Notes: generated by a model not told the origin, from the sequence alone. Counted from the first letter of the stretch, positions 42,739 to 51,934 are shown. The stretch: DNA of 64,000 nt from Arcticibacterium sp047623945 (GCA_047623945.1 JBLHOT010000006.1:1-64000); one strand, 5' to 3'. Made by a program: numbers and translations.

Positions 42739-44085
42739 ATGGAAGGATTAATTATGGCGGGTCAGCTCCTTTTGGGTTTGACCATCTTAGTGGGTTTGCA
42801 TGAGTGGGGACATTATATAGCAGCCCGCATTTTTGGAATAAGAGTTAATAAGTTTTATATATTTTTTGATTTCCTTTTTCCATTGCCGAATGTGTTGAAT
42901 TTTGCACTTTGGAAAAAGAAAAAAGGAGATACAGAGTTTGGTATTGGATGGTTTCCAATGGGTGGTTACGTGGACATAGAAGGTATGATAGATGAAACTA
43001 AAGATGCATCTAAAATGTCTGAAGAGCCAAAACCTTATGAGTTTAGAGCCAAGCCCGCCTGGCAAAGACTAATAGTCATGTTAGGTGGTATTATTGTTAA
43101 TGTGGTATTAGGTGTACTCATATTCTGGATAATGACTTATCGTGCGGGAGATAACTTCCTGACCATGGAGGAGGTTAATAAGTTGGGCATTGTGGCTCAT
43201 CCTGTAGCAGAAGAGATTGGTCTAAAGACAGGAGATAGAATATTAGCTGTTTCTGGTAATAAAGTAGAGAAGCTTTCAGACGTAATGGGCTCTAACGTCA
43301 TCTTAGGAGAGAATGTTTTCTTTTCTGTTGCAAGAGATAGCAGCACTTTAGAAATTCCAATCCCTAATGATCTTTACGAGAAAATATCTGATGAAGATAG
43401 CAAAGGCTTTATAGATCCCTTGCAGACTTTCAAAGTAGGCTCTGTAAGTCCAGATACACCCGCAGAGGAGGTAGGCCTTCAGGCAGACGATAGAATTATT
43501 GGAGTAAACGATAAGCCAGTTAATTTTTATCACGAATTCACTGCAATAGCTGCAGAGAATAGTGGCAAAAAAGTAGCATTGAGTATTAATAGAGGATCAG
43601 ATACATTAACCTTAAACCCTACACTCACAGAAGACGGCAAATTAGGCTTTATGATGGCCTCTGATTTAGCGTTCACTCATCAGGATGTAACTTTGGGGAC
43701 AGCATTTGCAATGGGCTCTCAAAGAGCCTTCTCGGTAGTTACGGATAACATTAAAGGGTTTAAAAAGATATTTACTGGTCAGGTTTCTCCTGGTAAGGCA
43801 TTGGCGGGACCGGTAGGAATAGCAAGAAGGTTTTATGGTGGTACTTGGGATTGGACTAGGTTTTTCATGATAACAGGTATGCTTTCTATGGCACTGGCTT
43901 TCATGAATTTATTGCCTATCCCAGCTCTTGACGGAGGTCATGCGATATTGCTTATTTATGAAATGGTTTCTGGCCGTCAGCCTTCAGTTAAATTTATGGA
44001 GCGTACCCAACAAGTCGGTATGGTTATATTACTTGGCTTACTGGCTTGGATTATGTTTAATGATACTATGCAGGCCATTTTCTAG
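42739..44085 (+). CDS. rseP: RIP metalloprotease RseP (site-2 protease)
   Basis: Intramembrane zinc protease, 448 residues. HEWGH (His21, Glu22, His25) lies in the first helix and LLPIPALDGGH (Asp398) in a C-terminal helix, giving the full active site. Two PDZ-like regions lie between (about 165-220 and 230-300). It cleaves membrane-anchored anti-sigma factors and remnant signal peptides; in Bacteroidota the target is not known from this window. A loop near residues 50-90 is larger than in E. coli, with a charged KKKKGD stretch. The DUF6702 gene starts three bases after the stop. Confidence 0.94.
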   Translation: MEGLIMAGQLLLGLTILVGLHEWGHYIAARIFGIRVNKFYIFFDFLFPLPNVLNFALWKKKKGDTEFGIGWFPMGGYVDIEGMIDETKDASKMSEEPKPYEFRAKPAWQRLIVMLGGIIVNVVLGVLIFWIMTYRAGDNFLTMEEVNKLGIVAHPVAEEIGLKTGDRILAVSGNKVEKLSDVMGSNVILGENVFFSVARDSSTLEIPIPNDLYEKISDEDSKGFIDPLQTFKVGSVSPDTPAEEVGLQADDRIIGVNDKPVNFYHEFTAIAAENSGKKVALSINRGSDTLTLNPTLTEDGKLGFMMASDLAFTHQDVTLGTAFAMGSQRAFSVVTDNIKGFKKIFTGQVSPGKALAGPVGIARRFYGGTWDWTRFFMITGMLSMALAFMNLLPIPALDGGHAILLIYEMVSGRQPSVKFMERTQQVGMVILLGLLAWIMFNDTMQAIF

Positions 44086-44087
44086 CC

Positions 44088-44582
44088 ATGTCATTGATTA
44101 GGGTAGCCTGTTTGTTTCTTTTTTTATTCTCTGCCTTTAAAGGGAGTGATGTGAAGCACGACTTTCATACTTGTCTAACCGAAATGCGGTACAATGAAGG
44201 CTCCAAAGCTTTCGAGGTTACTATTCGGGTATTTACAGATGATCTTGAAGCCATGATTAAGGCCCACGATAAGGGTATGTCACTTTTGGATGCGAACGCT
44301 GATAAAATCATAGAGGCTTACATTAAAAGGAACTTCGCTTTGGTAAAAGATAAAGAGGTTCTTTTTGGAAGTTTCTTAGGTAAAGAATCAGAAGATGATA
44401 TCACTTGGCTGTATTTGGAGGTAAATAATGGTGAAGTATTGTTTCATGGATTTAAGATTCTGAACAGTATTTTCTTTGATTATTTTGACGATCAGAAGAA
44501 TCTTGTCAATGTATTGTACAAGAAGGAAAGAACCACGCTCCTATTTTCAGACCATAATAAGCTTCAGGCCTTCCCTTTTTAG
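44088..44582 (+). CDS. DUF6702-family exported protein
   Basis: A 164-residue protein with an N-terminal hydrophobic export signal (VACLFLFLFSAF). The mature N-terminus KHDFHTCLTEMRYNEGSKAFEVTIRVFTDDLEAMI matches the pattern of the Bacteroidota DUF6702 family (H-x-F/Y-x-x-S/C-x-TE-x-x-YN...RxFxDDLE). It probably resides in the periplasm or on a membrane surface. The function is unknown. Immediate coupling to rseP (two bases between stop and start) suggests a link to envelope upkeep, an inference from position only. Confidence 0.75.
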   Translation: MSLIRVACLFLFLFSAFKGSDVKHDFHTCLTEMRYNEGSKAFEVTIRVFTDDLEAMIKAHDKGMSLLDANADKIIEAYIKRNFALVKDKEVLFGSFLGKESEDDITWLYLEVNNGEVLFHGFKILNSIFFDYFDDQKNLVNVLYKKERTTLLFSDHNKLQAFPF

Positions 44583-44600
44583 TACATGAAATTCTTAGAA

Positions 44601-44639
44601 TAGTATGCTTGCATACTAGTATTTCTCTTATCATCTTTG
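44601..44639 (+). promoter_or_regulatory. MarR promoter with overlapping palindromic operator
   Basis: TAGTATGC-TT-GCATACTA is an 18-base perfect inverted repeat at 44601-44618. A CTTG box (44608-44611) lies inside it, followed after 20 bases by CATCTTTG, one base off TAnnTTTG. The box ends 21 bases before the MarR start. A dimeric regulator bound here would block the -33 element, the usual picture of MarR autorepression. Confidence 0.6.
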
Positions 44640-44660
44640 TAAGCTTATCTTAGCCTATTT

Positions 44661-45128
44661 ATGAAGAAGGAGGAAACAATTGATTTTCATATTAAATGGA
44701 CTTGGCATGCCATCTCTCGCATGTACAATGTTTATGCAGGTCAGAATGACATGACTATGTCTATTGGCTATGTATTATTAAATATCGATTTGGAGACAGG
44801 CACCCCAGCCACTAAAATTGGCCCTTCTATTGGGATGGAGCCTAGAAGTCTTACTAGAATGCTAAAGTCCTTAGAGGAGCGTGGATGGATTTACAGAGAG
44901 ACAGACGCAAAGGATAAACGCTTTGTCAACGTATTCCTTACGGATAAAGGAAAAGAGAAAAGACGTTTTGCCCGGGATGGAGTAATTGCTTTCAACAAGG
45001 CTATTAGTGAAGTCGTACCGGAAGGAGAACTTTCTAAATTTATTAATACGCTAGACCGAATTAAAGAAACTGTAGAGTCGCAAACCACAGATTCTAAAAA
45101 TGGTTTATTAGCTTTGGAGCTTATATAA
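44661..45128 (+). CDS. MarR-family transcriptional regulator
   Basis: A 155-residue DNA-binding protein with a winged helix. TKIGPSIGMEPRSLTRMLKSLEERGWIYRET (about 53-83) is the helix-turn-helix, followed by the KDKRFVNVFLTDKGKE wing. Flanking helices form the usual MarR dimer interface. Members respond to small phenolic or oxidising ligands or stress signals; the ligand here is unknown, and no Cys is obviously placed for redox sensing. The perfect inverted repeat 43 bases upstream is probably its own operator. The gene for a secreted protein starts ten bases downstream and may be a target. Confidence 0.92.
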   Translation: MKKEETIDFHIKWTWHAISRMYNVYAGQNDMTMSIGYVLLNIDLETGTPATKIGPSIGMEPRSLTRMLKSLEERGWIYRETDAKDKRFVNVFLTDKGKEKRRFARDGVIAFNKAISEVVPEGELSKFINTLDRIKETVESQTTDSKNGLLALELI

Positions 45129-45138
45129 ACTATTCTCT

Positions 45139-45591
45139 ATGCTTAGGAAAGGATTTTTGGTAGTCGTTATTTTTATGGCCACTTTAAAGTATGGCAATGC
45201 TCAAAGTGTAGCCTATTATCCTATTAGCTCCATAGTTTCGGTTTCTACAAATCCTGTTAAACCTATTTGGTTAGATTTAAGATTTCAGACAAATTCCTTT
45301 TTTTCATCATTAAGCACTGAAATTGCTCCAGCGGTTAATCTCAACAAGAACCCTAGAGGACAGTACTACATTGGAGGAGGCTTACGCCTAAATTATCTAG
45401 AAGCATTTCAAAGTGACGGCGATATTTTAGAAGGCTATATGCTGAATATAGGCGTACGTTCTGCTCCTTTTGACAAATACCCTCAAGTGCAAATAGCCTT
45501 TGAGCTATCTCCATACGTAGCCAGTGATTTTGAAACTGGCTTGTTTCGCTCTCGATTAGGTATTGCGTATAACTTCTCTAAAAAGAAGTAA
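45139..45591 (+). CDS. Small exported beta-rich protein of unknown function
   Basis: A 150-residue protein with a signal peptide (GFLVVVIFMATLKYGNAQ). The mature part alternates hydrophobic and polar residues: PIWLDLRFQTNSFFSS, YYIGGGLRLNYLEAF, YMLNIGVRSAPF, QIAFELSPYV. It ends in a strand, SRLGIAYNFSKKK, so it may be a small outer-membrane barrel or barrel-like lipid-binding protein. I do not recognise a named family. It follows MarR by ten bases in the same transcript, so its level may be set by the MarR ligand. Confidence 0.55.
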   Translation: MLRKGFLVVVIFMATLKYGNAQSVAYYPISSIVSVSTNPVKPIWLDLRFQTNSFFSSLSTEIAPAVNLNKNPRGQYYIGGGLRLNYLEAFQSDGDILEGYMLNIGVRSAPFDKYPQVQIAFELSPYVASDFETGLFRSRLGIAYNFSKKK

Positions 45592-45596
45592 ATCAA

Positions 45597-47249
45597 TCAT
45601 TTTCCTAAGCTTTTTGCTTTATCAAAATGTTTTACGGCTTCCTTTAGCATTTCATCATCTTCGGCAATTACTCGGTAGAATGAATTACTTAAGCCGTTCT
45701 CATCTTTCCAAATGCTTCTCGCAATCAGAGCTTTAACTTGACTTTGAATAAAACTCTTTGACTTTTTAAAATCTTCTGGTTTATAGTCAATTTTCATGGC
45801 CTCTCCTTTCTTGATAATGCTTTGAAGCATTTTTTCATTTACTGTGAAGTTTTTAAGATAATCGTCAAAGGAGCTTTTCTTTAACATTTCGCCATTCTCA
45901 TTGGCATAGTTGAGAGTAAATTCTCTAATGACATTGTTACCATAGAGCTCCATAAGATAGCGGCTAATGTGACTAGTATCTCTAGCTACAAAAACATCTG
46001 GGGTAATTCCGCCGCCGCCATAAACCTTACGGCCGCCTTTTGTGGTAAAGGCCTCTTTTCCTTCATTATGTATACTGTCTGCACTAAAAAACTCGCCATG
46101 CTCGCTTCGTTCGTTTAACTCGCCGTAATAATCTTGTAAATCACCAGATGAATAAGGCTTTTGAATACTCCTTCCAGAAGGAATATAGTATCTAGAAATT
46201 GTCAATCTAAGTTCTGAACCATCTGAAAGCTGAATAGGAGCTTGTACCAGACCTTTACCAAATGTTCTACGGCCTACTATAAGTGCTCTGTCATAATCTT
46301 GGAGAGCACCAGAAACTATTTCGGAGGCCGATGCACTCCCTTCATCCACAAGAACCACAAGTGGCCCTTTTTCAAAGATACCTGTCCTTCTGGCGTACAT
46401 TTTACGGTCGTTTCTGTCGTCCTTTCCATCTGTATATACTAAGACATCATTTCCAGAAATAAACTCGTCTGCTATAGCCGTAGCTCGCTCTAAATACCCT
46501 CCAGGATTCCCTCTAAGGTCTAAGACCAATTGGGTCATACCTTGAGTTTTTAACTTTTTAAGGCCACCTAAAAACTCATCGTAGGTTGTTTCAGAAAAGC
46601 GATTGATTTTGATATAGCCTGTTTTTCTGTCAGCCATTAAATAAGAAGCGTCTACAGAAAAAGTAGGTATTTTATCCCTCACTACCGTAAACTCTAATAA
46701 GTCGCTAAAGCCCTTTCTTTTAATCTTCATTAAAACCTCAGAACCTCTTGCCCCCCTAAGTGTATTGAAAATCAGTCTAGAATTCACCTTTTCACCCGTC
46801 AGAGAAGTTTCGTTAGCCTCAATAATGGCATCGCCACTAAGCATGCCCACCGCTTCAGAAGGACCTCCAGATAGAGGTGTTACTACATAAACGGTATCAT
46901 TAAAAATATTAAACTCTACACCTATACCATCAAAACCGTTTTGTAATTCAGACATAGCCAGTTCTGCTTCTTTGGCAGGAAGGTAGGCCGTGTGTGGATC
47001 TAGCTTTTCTAGCATTTTGGTAATGCCGTATTCAGCTAAAGAATCAGTATCTACGGCATCTACATAGCTTCTGTCAATGTAGGTGAGTATTTCTTTGAAC
47101 TTATTAGACGATTTTATGACATCGCCTACCATGTTCTGGTTTCCAAAAAACTTAGCTCCAATTTGAATACCAGCAGCCAGTGTAATGGCGATGATGATAG
47201 GTAATCTGATGGCAAATTTGCTATTCTTAATTTCTTTCTTTTTTTCCAC
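45597..47249 (-). CDS. C-terminal processing protease (CtpA/Prc type, S41)
   Basis: A 550-residue exported or membrane-anchored protease: one N-terminal hydrophobic segment (about 14-32), a PDZ domain (about 95-180) with ELQNGFDGIGVEF, and the S41 core with LDLRGNPGGYLERA. Ser307 lies in EGSASASE and Lys332 in TFGKGLVQ, the correct 25-residue spacing. It cuts proteins from their C-termini in the periplasm, acting on damaged or maturing envelope proteins. The C-terminal 130 residues are an extra helical region common in Bacteroidota members. Convergent with the MarR unit five bases away. Confidence 0.93.
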   Translation of the reverse strand: MEKKKEIKNSKFAIRLPIIIAITLAAGIQIGAKFFGNQNMVGDVIKSSNKFKEILTYIDRSYVDAVDTDSLAEYGITKMLEKLDPHTAYLPAKEAELAMSELQNGFDGIGVEFNIFNDTVYVVTPLSGGPSEAVGMLSGDAIIEANETSLTGEKVNSRLIFNTLRGARGSEVLMKIKRKGFSDLLEFTVVRDKIPTFSVDASYLMADRKTGYIKINRFSETTYDEFLGGLKKLKTQGMTQLVLDLRGNPGGYLERATAIADEFISGNDVLVYTDGKDDRNDRKMYARRTGIFEKGPLVVLVDEGSASASEIVSGALQDYDRALIVGRRTFGKGLVQAPIQLSDGSELRLTISRYYIPSGRSIQKPYSSGDLQDYYGELNERSEHGEFFSADSIHNEGKEAFTTKGGRKVYGGGGITPDVFVARDTSHISRYLMELYGNNVIREFTLNYANENGEMLKKSSFDDYLKNFTVNEKMLQSIIKKGEAMKIDYKPEDFKKSKSFIQSQVKALIARSIWKDENGLSNSFYRVIAEDDEMLKEAVKHFDKAKSLGK

Positions 47250-47325
47250 GGTTTGTCTGTTTAGAGGTCTATCTATAACTCTATTATAGCCTCACTTAGT
47301 TTAAGGGATAGGTGTTTTTCTTGGG

Positions 47326-47787
47326 TTATTTTTGGCGTCTCATGCGGTAAATGTACAGACCTATGACGGCAAAAAGAATAATAAAGTATAACCAAAAGCC
47401 TCGCATGCCATTTTGGCTATCGTTCAAGGCTAAAGAGACAAATGCCCGACTCACTAAAATAGCTAAACCTCCAATCCAAATCTGTATTATGGATAAGAGT
47501 TCTAGACTTAATTTGTGAATTGCTGAAAGGTTTCCTTTGGTAATGGTCAATGGATAATTAAGAACCGAAGGGTCAGCCTTTTTAACTAAAGACAAGATTA
47601 CCAAAACAAAAGCTAGAATGCCAAAAAAGAACCAAGCCGTATTCTTACTTCCTTGGTCTTCTGCTTGACCTAAGAGATTGAAATGGGTAGGAACACGATC
47701 TGGTAGACTATTATAATTCATAAAATAATAGAGTAATCCTAGTAATAGAAGGAGCCATCCAAAGAGCGTTGATATTCTGTTTAACAT
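47326..47787 (-). CDS. DUF1648-containing membrane protein
   Basis: A 153-residue protein with four hydrophobic helices and the DUF1648 hallmark LPDRVPTHFNLLGQAEDQGSKN (about residues 29-50) between the first two. Relatives include SdpI-like immunity proteins and many uncharacterised membrane proteins. No bacteriocin gene is adjacent, so an immunity role is not supported. It starts three bases after nadA ends and is probably cotranscribed. Confidence 0.8.
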   Translation of the reverse strand: MLNRISTLFGWLLLLLGLLYYFMNYNSLPDRVPTHFNLLGQAEDQGSKNTAWFFFGILAFVLVILSLVKKADPSVLNYPLTITKGNLSAIHKLSLELLSIIQIWIGGLAILVSRAFVSLALNDSQNGMRGFWLYFIILFAVIGLYIYRMRRQK

Positions 47788-47790
47788 AGC

Positions 47791-48753
47791 CTAAAGACCA
47801 AATTTAGCAGATATTTCAAGCATTTTGTCAATAGGGGCCTTTGCGTCTTTAAGAATCTGATCAGATAGAATTATTTCTGGCGTTTCCTCTGCTAAGCACC
47901 TATAAAGTTTTTCCATTGTATTTAGTTTCATGTGTGGGCAATCTGAACAAGCGACGCAAGCATGGCCATTTTTAACAGTAGGTGCTACATGAAATTTCTT
48001 GTCGGGCGACGCCTTTCTCATCTGATGCAAAATGCCAGACTCTGTGGCCACTATAAACTCTTTTGAAGGGCTATTGATGGTGTATTTTAATAGCCCTGTG
48101 GTAGAACCAATATATTCTGCCGTGTCTAACACGGGCCTTTCACTTTCGGGATGGGCAATTATCGTCGCCTCCGGATGCTTTTCTTTTAAGTCCGAAATCA
48201 TTTTGGCTGAGAAAGCTTCATGGACCATGCAAGCCCCATCCCAGAGAATCATATTTCTGCCCGTTTTTCTATTTAAATAGTTGCCGAGATTCTTATCTGG
48301 AGCAAAAATTATCTGTTTGTCTTTAGGAACACTTTCTACTATTTTAATGGCATTAGTACTTGTACAAACAATATCTGTCAAGGTTTTGAGCTCTGCGGAA
48401 CAATTGACATAAGAAATAACTACAGCATCTGGGTGTTTTTCTTTAAACGCGATGAATTTATCTGCAGGTGCAGACTCTTCTAAGGAGCAACCAGCATTGA
48501 TATCCGGCAAAAGAACTTTCTTTTTGGGAGAAAGAATTTTGGCTGTTTCTGCCATAAATCGTACACCCGCAAAAACAATAAGGTCCGCTTCTGTCTTGGC
48601 CGCCTGTTGTGACAGCCCAAGGCTATCACCGATATAATCGGCTACATCTTGGATATCTGCTGTTTGATAGTAATGAGCTAGAATGACAGCATTTTTCTCT
48701 TTCTTCAATCTGGCTATTTCTGCCACATAGTCTATTTCTCCTTTCATAATCAT
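47791..48753 (-). CDS. nadA: Quinolinate synthase
   Basis: De novo NAD synthesis: condenses iminoaspartate with dihydroxyacetone phosphate to quinolinate, with a [4Fe-4S] cluster. The 320-residue protein has AHYYQTADIQDVADYIGDS, Cys in INAGCSLEESAP, DGACMVHEAF, and the C-terminal CVACSDCPHMKLNTMEKL holding the last cluster Cys. nadB and nadC are not in the window. The first ATG (48753) overlaps the stop of the exported protein upstream by four bases; a second ATG lies two codons later. Confidence 0.96.
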   Translation of the reverse strand: MIMKGEIDYVAEIARLKKEKNAVILAHYYQTADIQDVADYIGDSLGLSQQAAKTEADLIVFAGVRFMAETAKILSPKKKVLLPDINAGCSLEESAPADKFIAFKEKHPDAVVISYVNCSAELKTLTDIVCTSTNAIKIVESVPKDKQIIFAPDKNLGNYLNRKTGRNMILWDGACMVHEAFSAKMISDLKEKHPEATIIAHPESERPVLDTAEYIGSTTGLLKYTINSPSKEFIVATESGILHQMRKASPDKKFHVAPTVKNGHACVACSDCPHMKLNTMEKLYRCLAEETPEIILSDQILKDAKAPIDKMLEISAKFGL

Positions 48754-49670
48754 TTAGGGCAGCGGTATTCCCAGGTTTTAGCCTTTAATAAGTTGTTGTT
48801 TGTGTCAAAACTCTTTTCAAGTGTCAGGTTCCCGAATGGGTCATAAGACTTCTCAATAAAATTCAGTAGCCGTCCTTGATAGAGGAATGATTCCTTAATT
48901 ACATTTCCTCTCACGTTATTGACATACTGAATTTCGTAATCCAATTTATTATTCCTTCCAAAGATCGTTTTTTCAGACAAAAAACCATTTGCGTAGGTAT
49001 AAAACGTTCTACCAATCAACTTACCATTTAGGTAGGTGCTGTCTTTCTCTATCTTACCACTTGAAGTATTGTAGCTCGTGAAAATTTCTTCAACCATCCC
49101 GCCAACAACGTCATTTCTTTTTTCATAGGTTTTGTCTCCATCTGGGCTGTAAGTAAACTCCTTTGAGTGATTGACCATACCCGCTCCATTGCTTATTTCA
49201 TAGTTCAGGATTTGGCCATTTTTATTTTTTGTAGTGGTTTCCTTGGCCGAGATTGTATTATCCTCGGCAAAAAACAGTTTCTCAGAATTTAGACTTGATG
49301 TAGTAAGTGTATTGTTTGTATTCAGCTCATTTGGATCAGTTGTTTCTGTTACGGCGAGCAATTGACCTAAATTATTGTAATTGTTAATTTTGGCACTCCT
49401 GAAGACGTCGTTGTGAAAGTTGCTCACCTTAGAAAGGTAGCCTTTAGCTGTGTATTCAAAAATATTTTTCTCTGAATATGTACCTTGAAAGTCTGTTATG
49501 GTTCTGTTTTCTTTGATAATCTGCCCTTCCGAATTATAGGAGTTAAGGAGTAGAAAGTCGGTTTGACCATTCTTGTTGACAGACTCTTGCTGCAATAATA
49601 AGCAATCAGCTTGAGCATGAGCCGAGCCAATGAATAGAAAAGAGATGAGGATGTATGAAAAAAAACGCAT
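48750..49670 (-). CDS. Exported protein with YD/MORN-like repeats
   Basis: A 306-residue protein with a signal peptide (FFSYILISFLFIGSAHAQ). The mature part is built from repeated strand-turn units such as YNSEGQIIKEN, YTAKGYLSKVSNF, YNNLGQLLAVTE, YSPDGDKTYEKRN, YANGFLSEKTIF and YDPFGNLTLEKSF. This tyrosine-plus-glycine repeat resembles RHS/YD or toxin-antitoxin-unrelated MORN-type repeats found in Bacteroidota secreted proteins. No toxin domain, cell-wall anchor or secretion tail is seen. Its overlap with nadA looks like operon packing rather than a shared role. The function is unknown. Confidence 0.6.
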   Translation of the reverse strand: MRFFSYILISFLFIGSAHAQADCLLLQQESVNKNGQTDFLLLNSYNSEGQIIKENRTITDFQGTYSEKNIFEYTAKGYLSKVSNFHNDVFRSAKINNYNNLGQLLAVTETTDPNELNTNNTLTTSSLNSEKLFFAEDNTISAKETTTKNKNGQILNYEISNGAGMVNHSKEFTYSPDGDKTYEKRNDVVGGMVEEIFTSYNTSSGKIEKDSTYLNGKLIGRTFYTYANGFLSEKTIFGRNNKLDYEIQYVNNVRGNVIKESFLYQGRLLNFIEKSYDPFGNLTLEKSFDTNNNLLKAKTWEYRCPK

Positions 49671-49778
49671 TGTGTATAATCTGACCTATTAATGCACCAA
49701 ATTACAAAGTTTTGATTTCTATTCATAAATTGCCCAAGGCATAAATAGGCTATTTTTATTTAACGTTTAGCAGCATAT

Positions 49779-51368
49779 ATGAAATTCTTTAAAGTATTAT
49801 CCTTTTCTCTTCTATTATTATCGTGTAGTGATTCTACGAATAAGAAAGAATACAAGTCTCCAGAAGACTCTTTTCCAGGCTTGTTTGAGGAAGTGCAACT
49901 GAAAGTGGTATTTCCAGATTCTAAGACCTTTGTTGATTGTGTTCCCAAATACCAGCCGAGCTTTATTCTATCAGCCTATGAGGAACAAAAAGCACTGCCT
50001 GATTTTGATTTGGAGGCCTTCGTTCTTGAGCATTTTGAAAAACCTATAGTCAATGAATCGGGATTTAAGTCCGACTCCTCTTTATCAGCAGAGCAGCATA
50101 TTAATAAGCTATGGAATGTTTTAACCAGAGAGCCAGAAGAAGGCGGAACCATAATTCCATTGAGAAAATCTTATGTGGTACCTGGAGGGAGGTTTGGAGA
50201 AGTATATTATTGGGATAGTTACTTCACCATGCTAGGCCTACAAGTGGCCGGAAAGGATTCATTGATAGAGAATATGGTCCTTAATTTTGCTCAACTTATC
50301 CAAGATATCGGGCATATACCCAATGGTAATAGGTCCTATTATTTAAGTAGGTCTCAGCCACCTTTCTTTTCATTGATGGTAGAACTCTTAGCAGAAGTCA
50401 AACAAGAGGACCAAGTATTACTTCGCTTTCTCCCTCAATTACAAAAAGAATATCAATACTGGATGGCTGTCGCAAATTCTGATCAAGCTGAGGCTCAAAA
50501 TAAAGCGAAGACAAAAGAAGACGGTTCTTTTAATAAGGTAGTGTTTATTGAGGAAGGTCAAATCCTTAACAGATATTATGATAACAGTGATAAACCAAGG
50601 CCGGAAGCATATAAGGAAGACGTGGAAACGGCAAAAAAATCTGGCAGAGACACGAAAGAGGTTTATCGCCATCTGCGTTCCGGGGCTGAATCTGGATGGG
50701 ATTATTCTAGCCGTTGGCTAAGAGATGGCAAGAGCTTAGAGACTATTCATACCACAGAAATTCTTCCAGTGGATCTTAACGCACTTCTATATCATTTAGA
50801 GGAAGTATTGGAAAAAGCGTATAGTTTATCTGAGAAAGAAAAAGGTTACAGTGACAGCTTTAAGGCTTTGAAGGAAAAGAGAAAGGCTCTTTTCAAAACG
50901 TATTTCTGGGATGAATCAAAAGGATTTTACTTTGATTACGACTTTGTCTCAAAGAAAAGAAAGGAAACTTATTCTTTGGCCGGGGTTTATCCATTATTCT
51001 TTGGAATAGCGAGTGAAGAACAAGCTCAGAAAGTAGCGGACAAAATAGAAGCCTTGTTTATGATGCCCGGAGGTGTTAATAGCACTTTGTATGAAACTGG
51101 CCAGCAGTGGGATGCTCCCAATGGTTGGGCTCCCCTTCAATGGATGACCATCAAAGGGCTAAGAAACTATGGACATACTGAGCTGGCAGATGAAATTAAA
51201 AACAGATGGGTAGCTAACAACCTTCGTGTGTATAAAAACACAGGAAAGATGGTGGAAAAATACAATGTAAATGATCTCAGCTTGCAGGCTGGCGGTGGAG
51301 AATATCCCGTTCAAGATGGTTTCGGATGGACCAATGGCGTCCTCTTAAAACTTCTTTCGGAAGAATAG
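49779..51368 (+). CDS. Lipoprotein alpha,alpha-trehalase (GH37)
   Basis: Hydrolyses trehalose to two glucoses. The 529-residue protein begins with a lipoprotein signal (SLLLLSC, Cys16), so it is anchored at a membrane, most likely facing the periplasm. Both GH37 signatures are present: PGGRFGEVYYWDSYF (about 137-151) and QQWDAPNGWAP. The catalytic Asp is expected in ESGWDYSSRWLRDG and the base Glu in GGGEYPVQDGFGWTNGV. It lets the cell use external trehalose; no dedicated transporter or regulator adjoins it. It is convergent with the DUF5606 gene four bases away. Confidence 0.94.
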   Translation: MKFFKVLSFSLLLLSCSDSTNKKEYKSPEDSFPGLFEEVQLKVVFPDSKTFVDCVPKYQPSFILSAYEEQKALPDFDLEAFVLEHFEKPIVNESGFKSDSSLSAEQHINKLWNVLTREPEEGGTIIPLRKSYVVPGGRFGEVYYWDSYFTMLGLQVAGKDSLIENMVLNFAQLIQDIGHIPNGNRSYYLSRSQPPFFSLMVELLAEVKQEDQVLLRFLPQLQKEYQYWMAVANSDQAEAQNKAKTKEDGSFNKVVFIEEGQILNRYYDNSDKPRPEAYKEDVETAKKSGRDTKEVYRHLRSGAESGWDYSSRWLRDGKSLETIHTTEILPVDLNALLYHLEEVLEKAYSLSEKEKGYSDSFKALKEKRKALFKTYFWDESKGFYFDYDFVSKKRKETYSLAGVYPLFFGIASEEQAQKVADKIEALFMMPGGVNSTLYETGQQWDAPNGWAPLQWMTIKGLRNYGHTELADEIKNRWVANNLRVYKNTGKMVEKYNVNDLSLQAGGGEYPVQDGFGWTNGVLLKLLSEE

Positions 51369-51372
51369 AAAC

Positions 51373-51879
51373 CTATTTTTTAGTCTTGGCCTTAGCTTTT
51401 GGTTTTGGTTTTTTTTCTGGACTTGGCTTTTCTTCTGGACTTTGTTTTTTTTCTGAACTTGGCTTCTCTTCTTTGCTTACTTCAAAAAGATCGGGCATTT
51501 CTTTTGACAAAAGATTAAACCAAACGATAATCTTTTTGATATCTGAAGAGTAAACCCTTTCCTTATCAAAGTCAGGCATGATGGCCTCAAAAAAGGTAAA
51601 GAAATCAGCAGGTTTAGAACCTTTTATGTCAAAATCTATCTGCTCACCATATTTGGTTTTCAGATTAGTTAATATTTCGGCCAGCGGAGTAGACTTATCA
51701 AACTCCTCACTATAAATAGAAATATCTTTCAGGACAGATACTTTGGCGTTTACGCTTACTATCTCTCTTTTCTTATTACCGTCCATGCTTTCCACAATTA
51801 CGCCCGAACGCCCTGGTTTAATGATTCTGAAAAGTCCTGGTCTTCCTGAGATATGTGCTACGTCTTGTAAAGCTTCCAT
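51373..51879 (-). CDS. DUF5606 protein with Pro/Lys/Glu-rich tail
   Basis: A 168-residue cytoplasmic protein. Residues 1-60 match the DUF5606 pattern of Bacteroidota (DVAHISGRPGLFRIIKPGRSGVIVESMD), and up to about 135 the fold is helical. The last 32 residues are a low-complexity tail made of PSPEKK/PSPEEK/PKAKAK repeats, probably disordered and variable in length between strains. The family has no established role. It is monocistronic, with a clear -7 box and a short inverted repeat upstream. Confidence 0.8.
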   Translation of the reverse strand: MEALQDVAHISGRPGLFRIIKPGRSGVIVESMDGNKKREIVSVNAKVSVLKDISIYSEEFDKSTPLAEILTNLKTKYGEQIDFDIKGSKPADFFTFFEAIMPDFDKERVYSSDIKKIIVWFNLLSKEMPDLFEVSKEEKPSSEKKQSPEEKPSPEKKPKPKAKAKTKK

Positions 51880-51901
51880 TGTTCTTTATTCTTATTTGCT
51901 G

Positions 51902-51934
51902 CAAAAGTAAGGATTTAATGGTTTTCAAAACCAA
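51902..51934 (-). promoter_or_regulatory. Promoter region of the DUF5606 gene
   Basis: On the minus strand TACTTTTG (51902-51909 on the plus strand coordinates) is an exact -7 box, ending 22 bases before the start codon. A 15-base inverted repeat, TGGTTTT-G-AAAACCA (51919-51933), lies where the -33 element would be, 22 bases from the nearest TTG. It may be an operator. Confidence 0.5.

Noticed and set aside
47326..47787. SdpI-like bacteriocin immunity system
   Set aside because: The DUF1648 motif is present, but no toxin, processing or regulator genes are adjacent.
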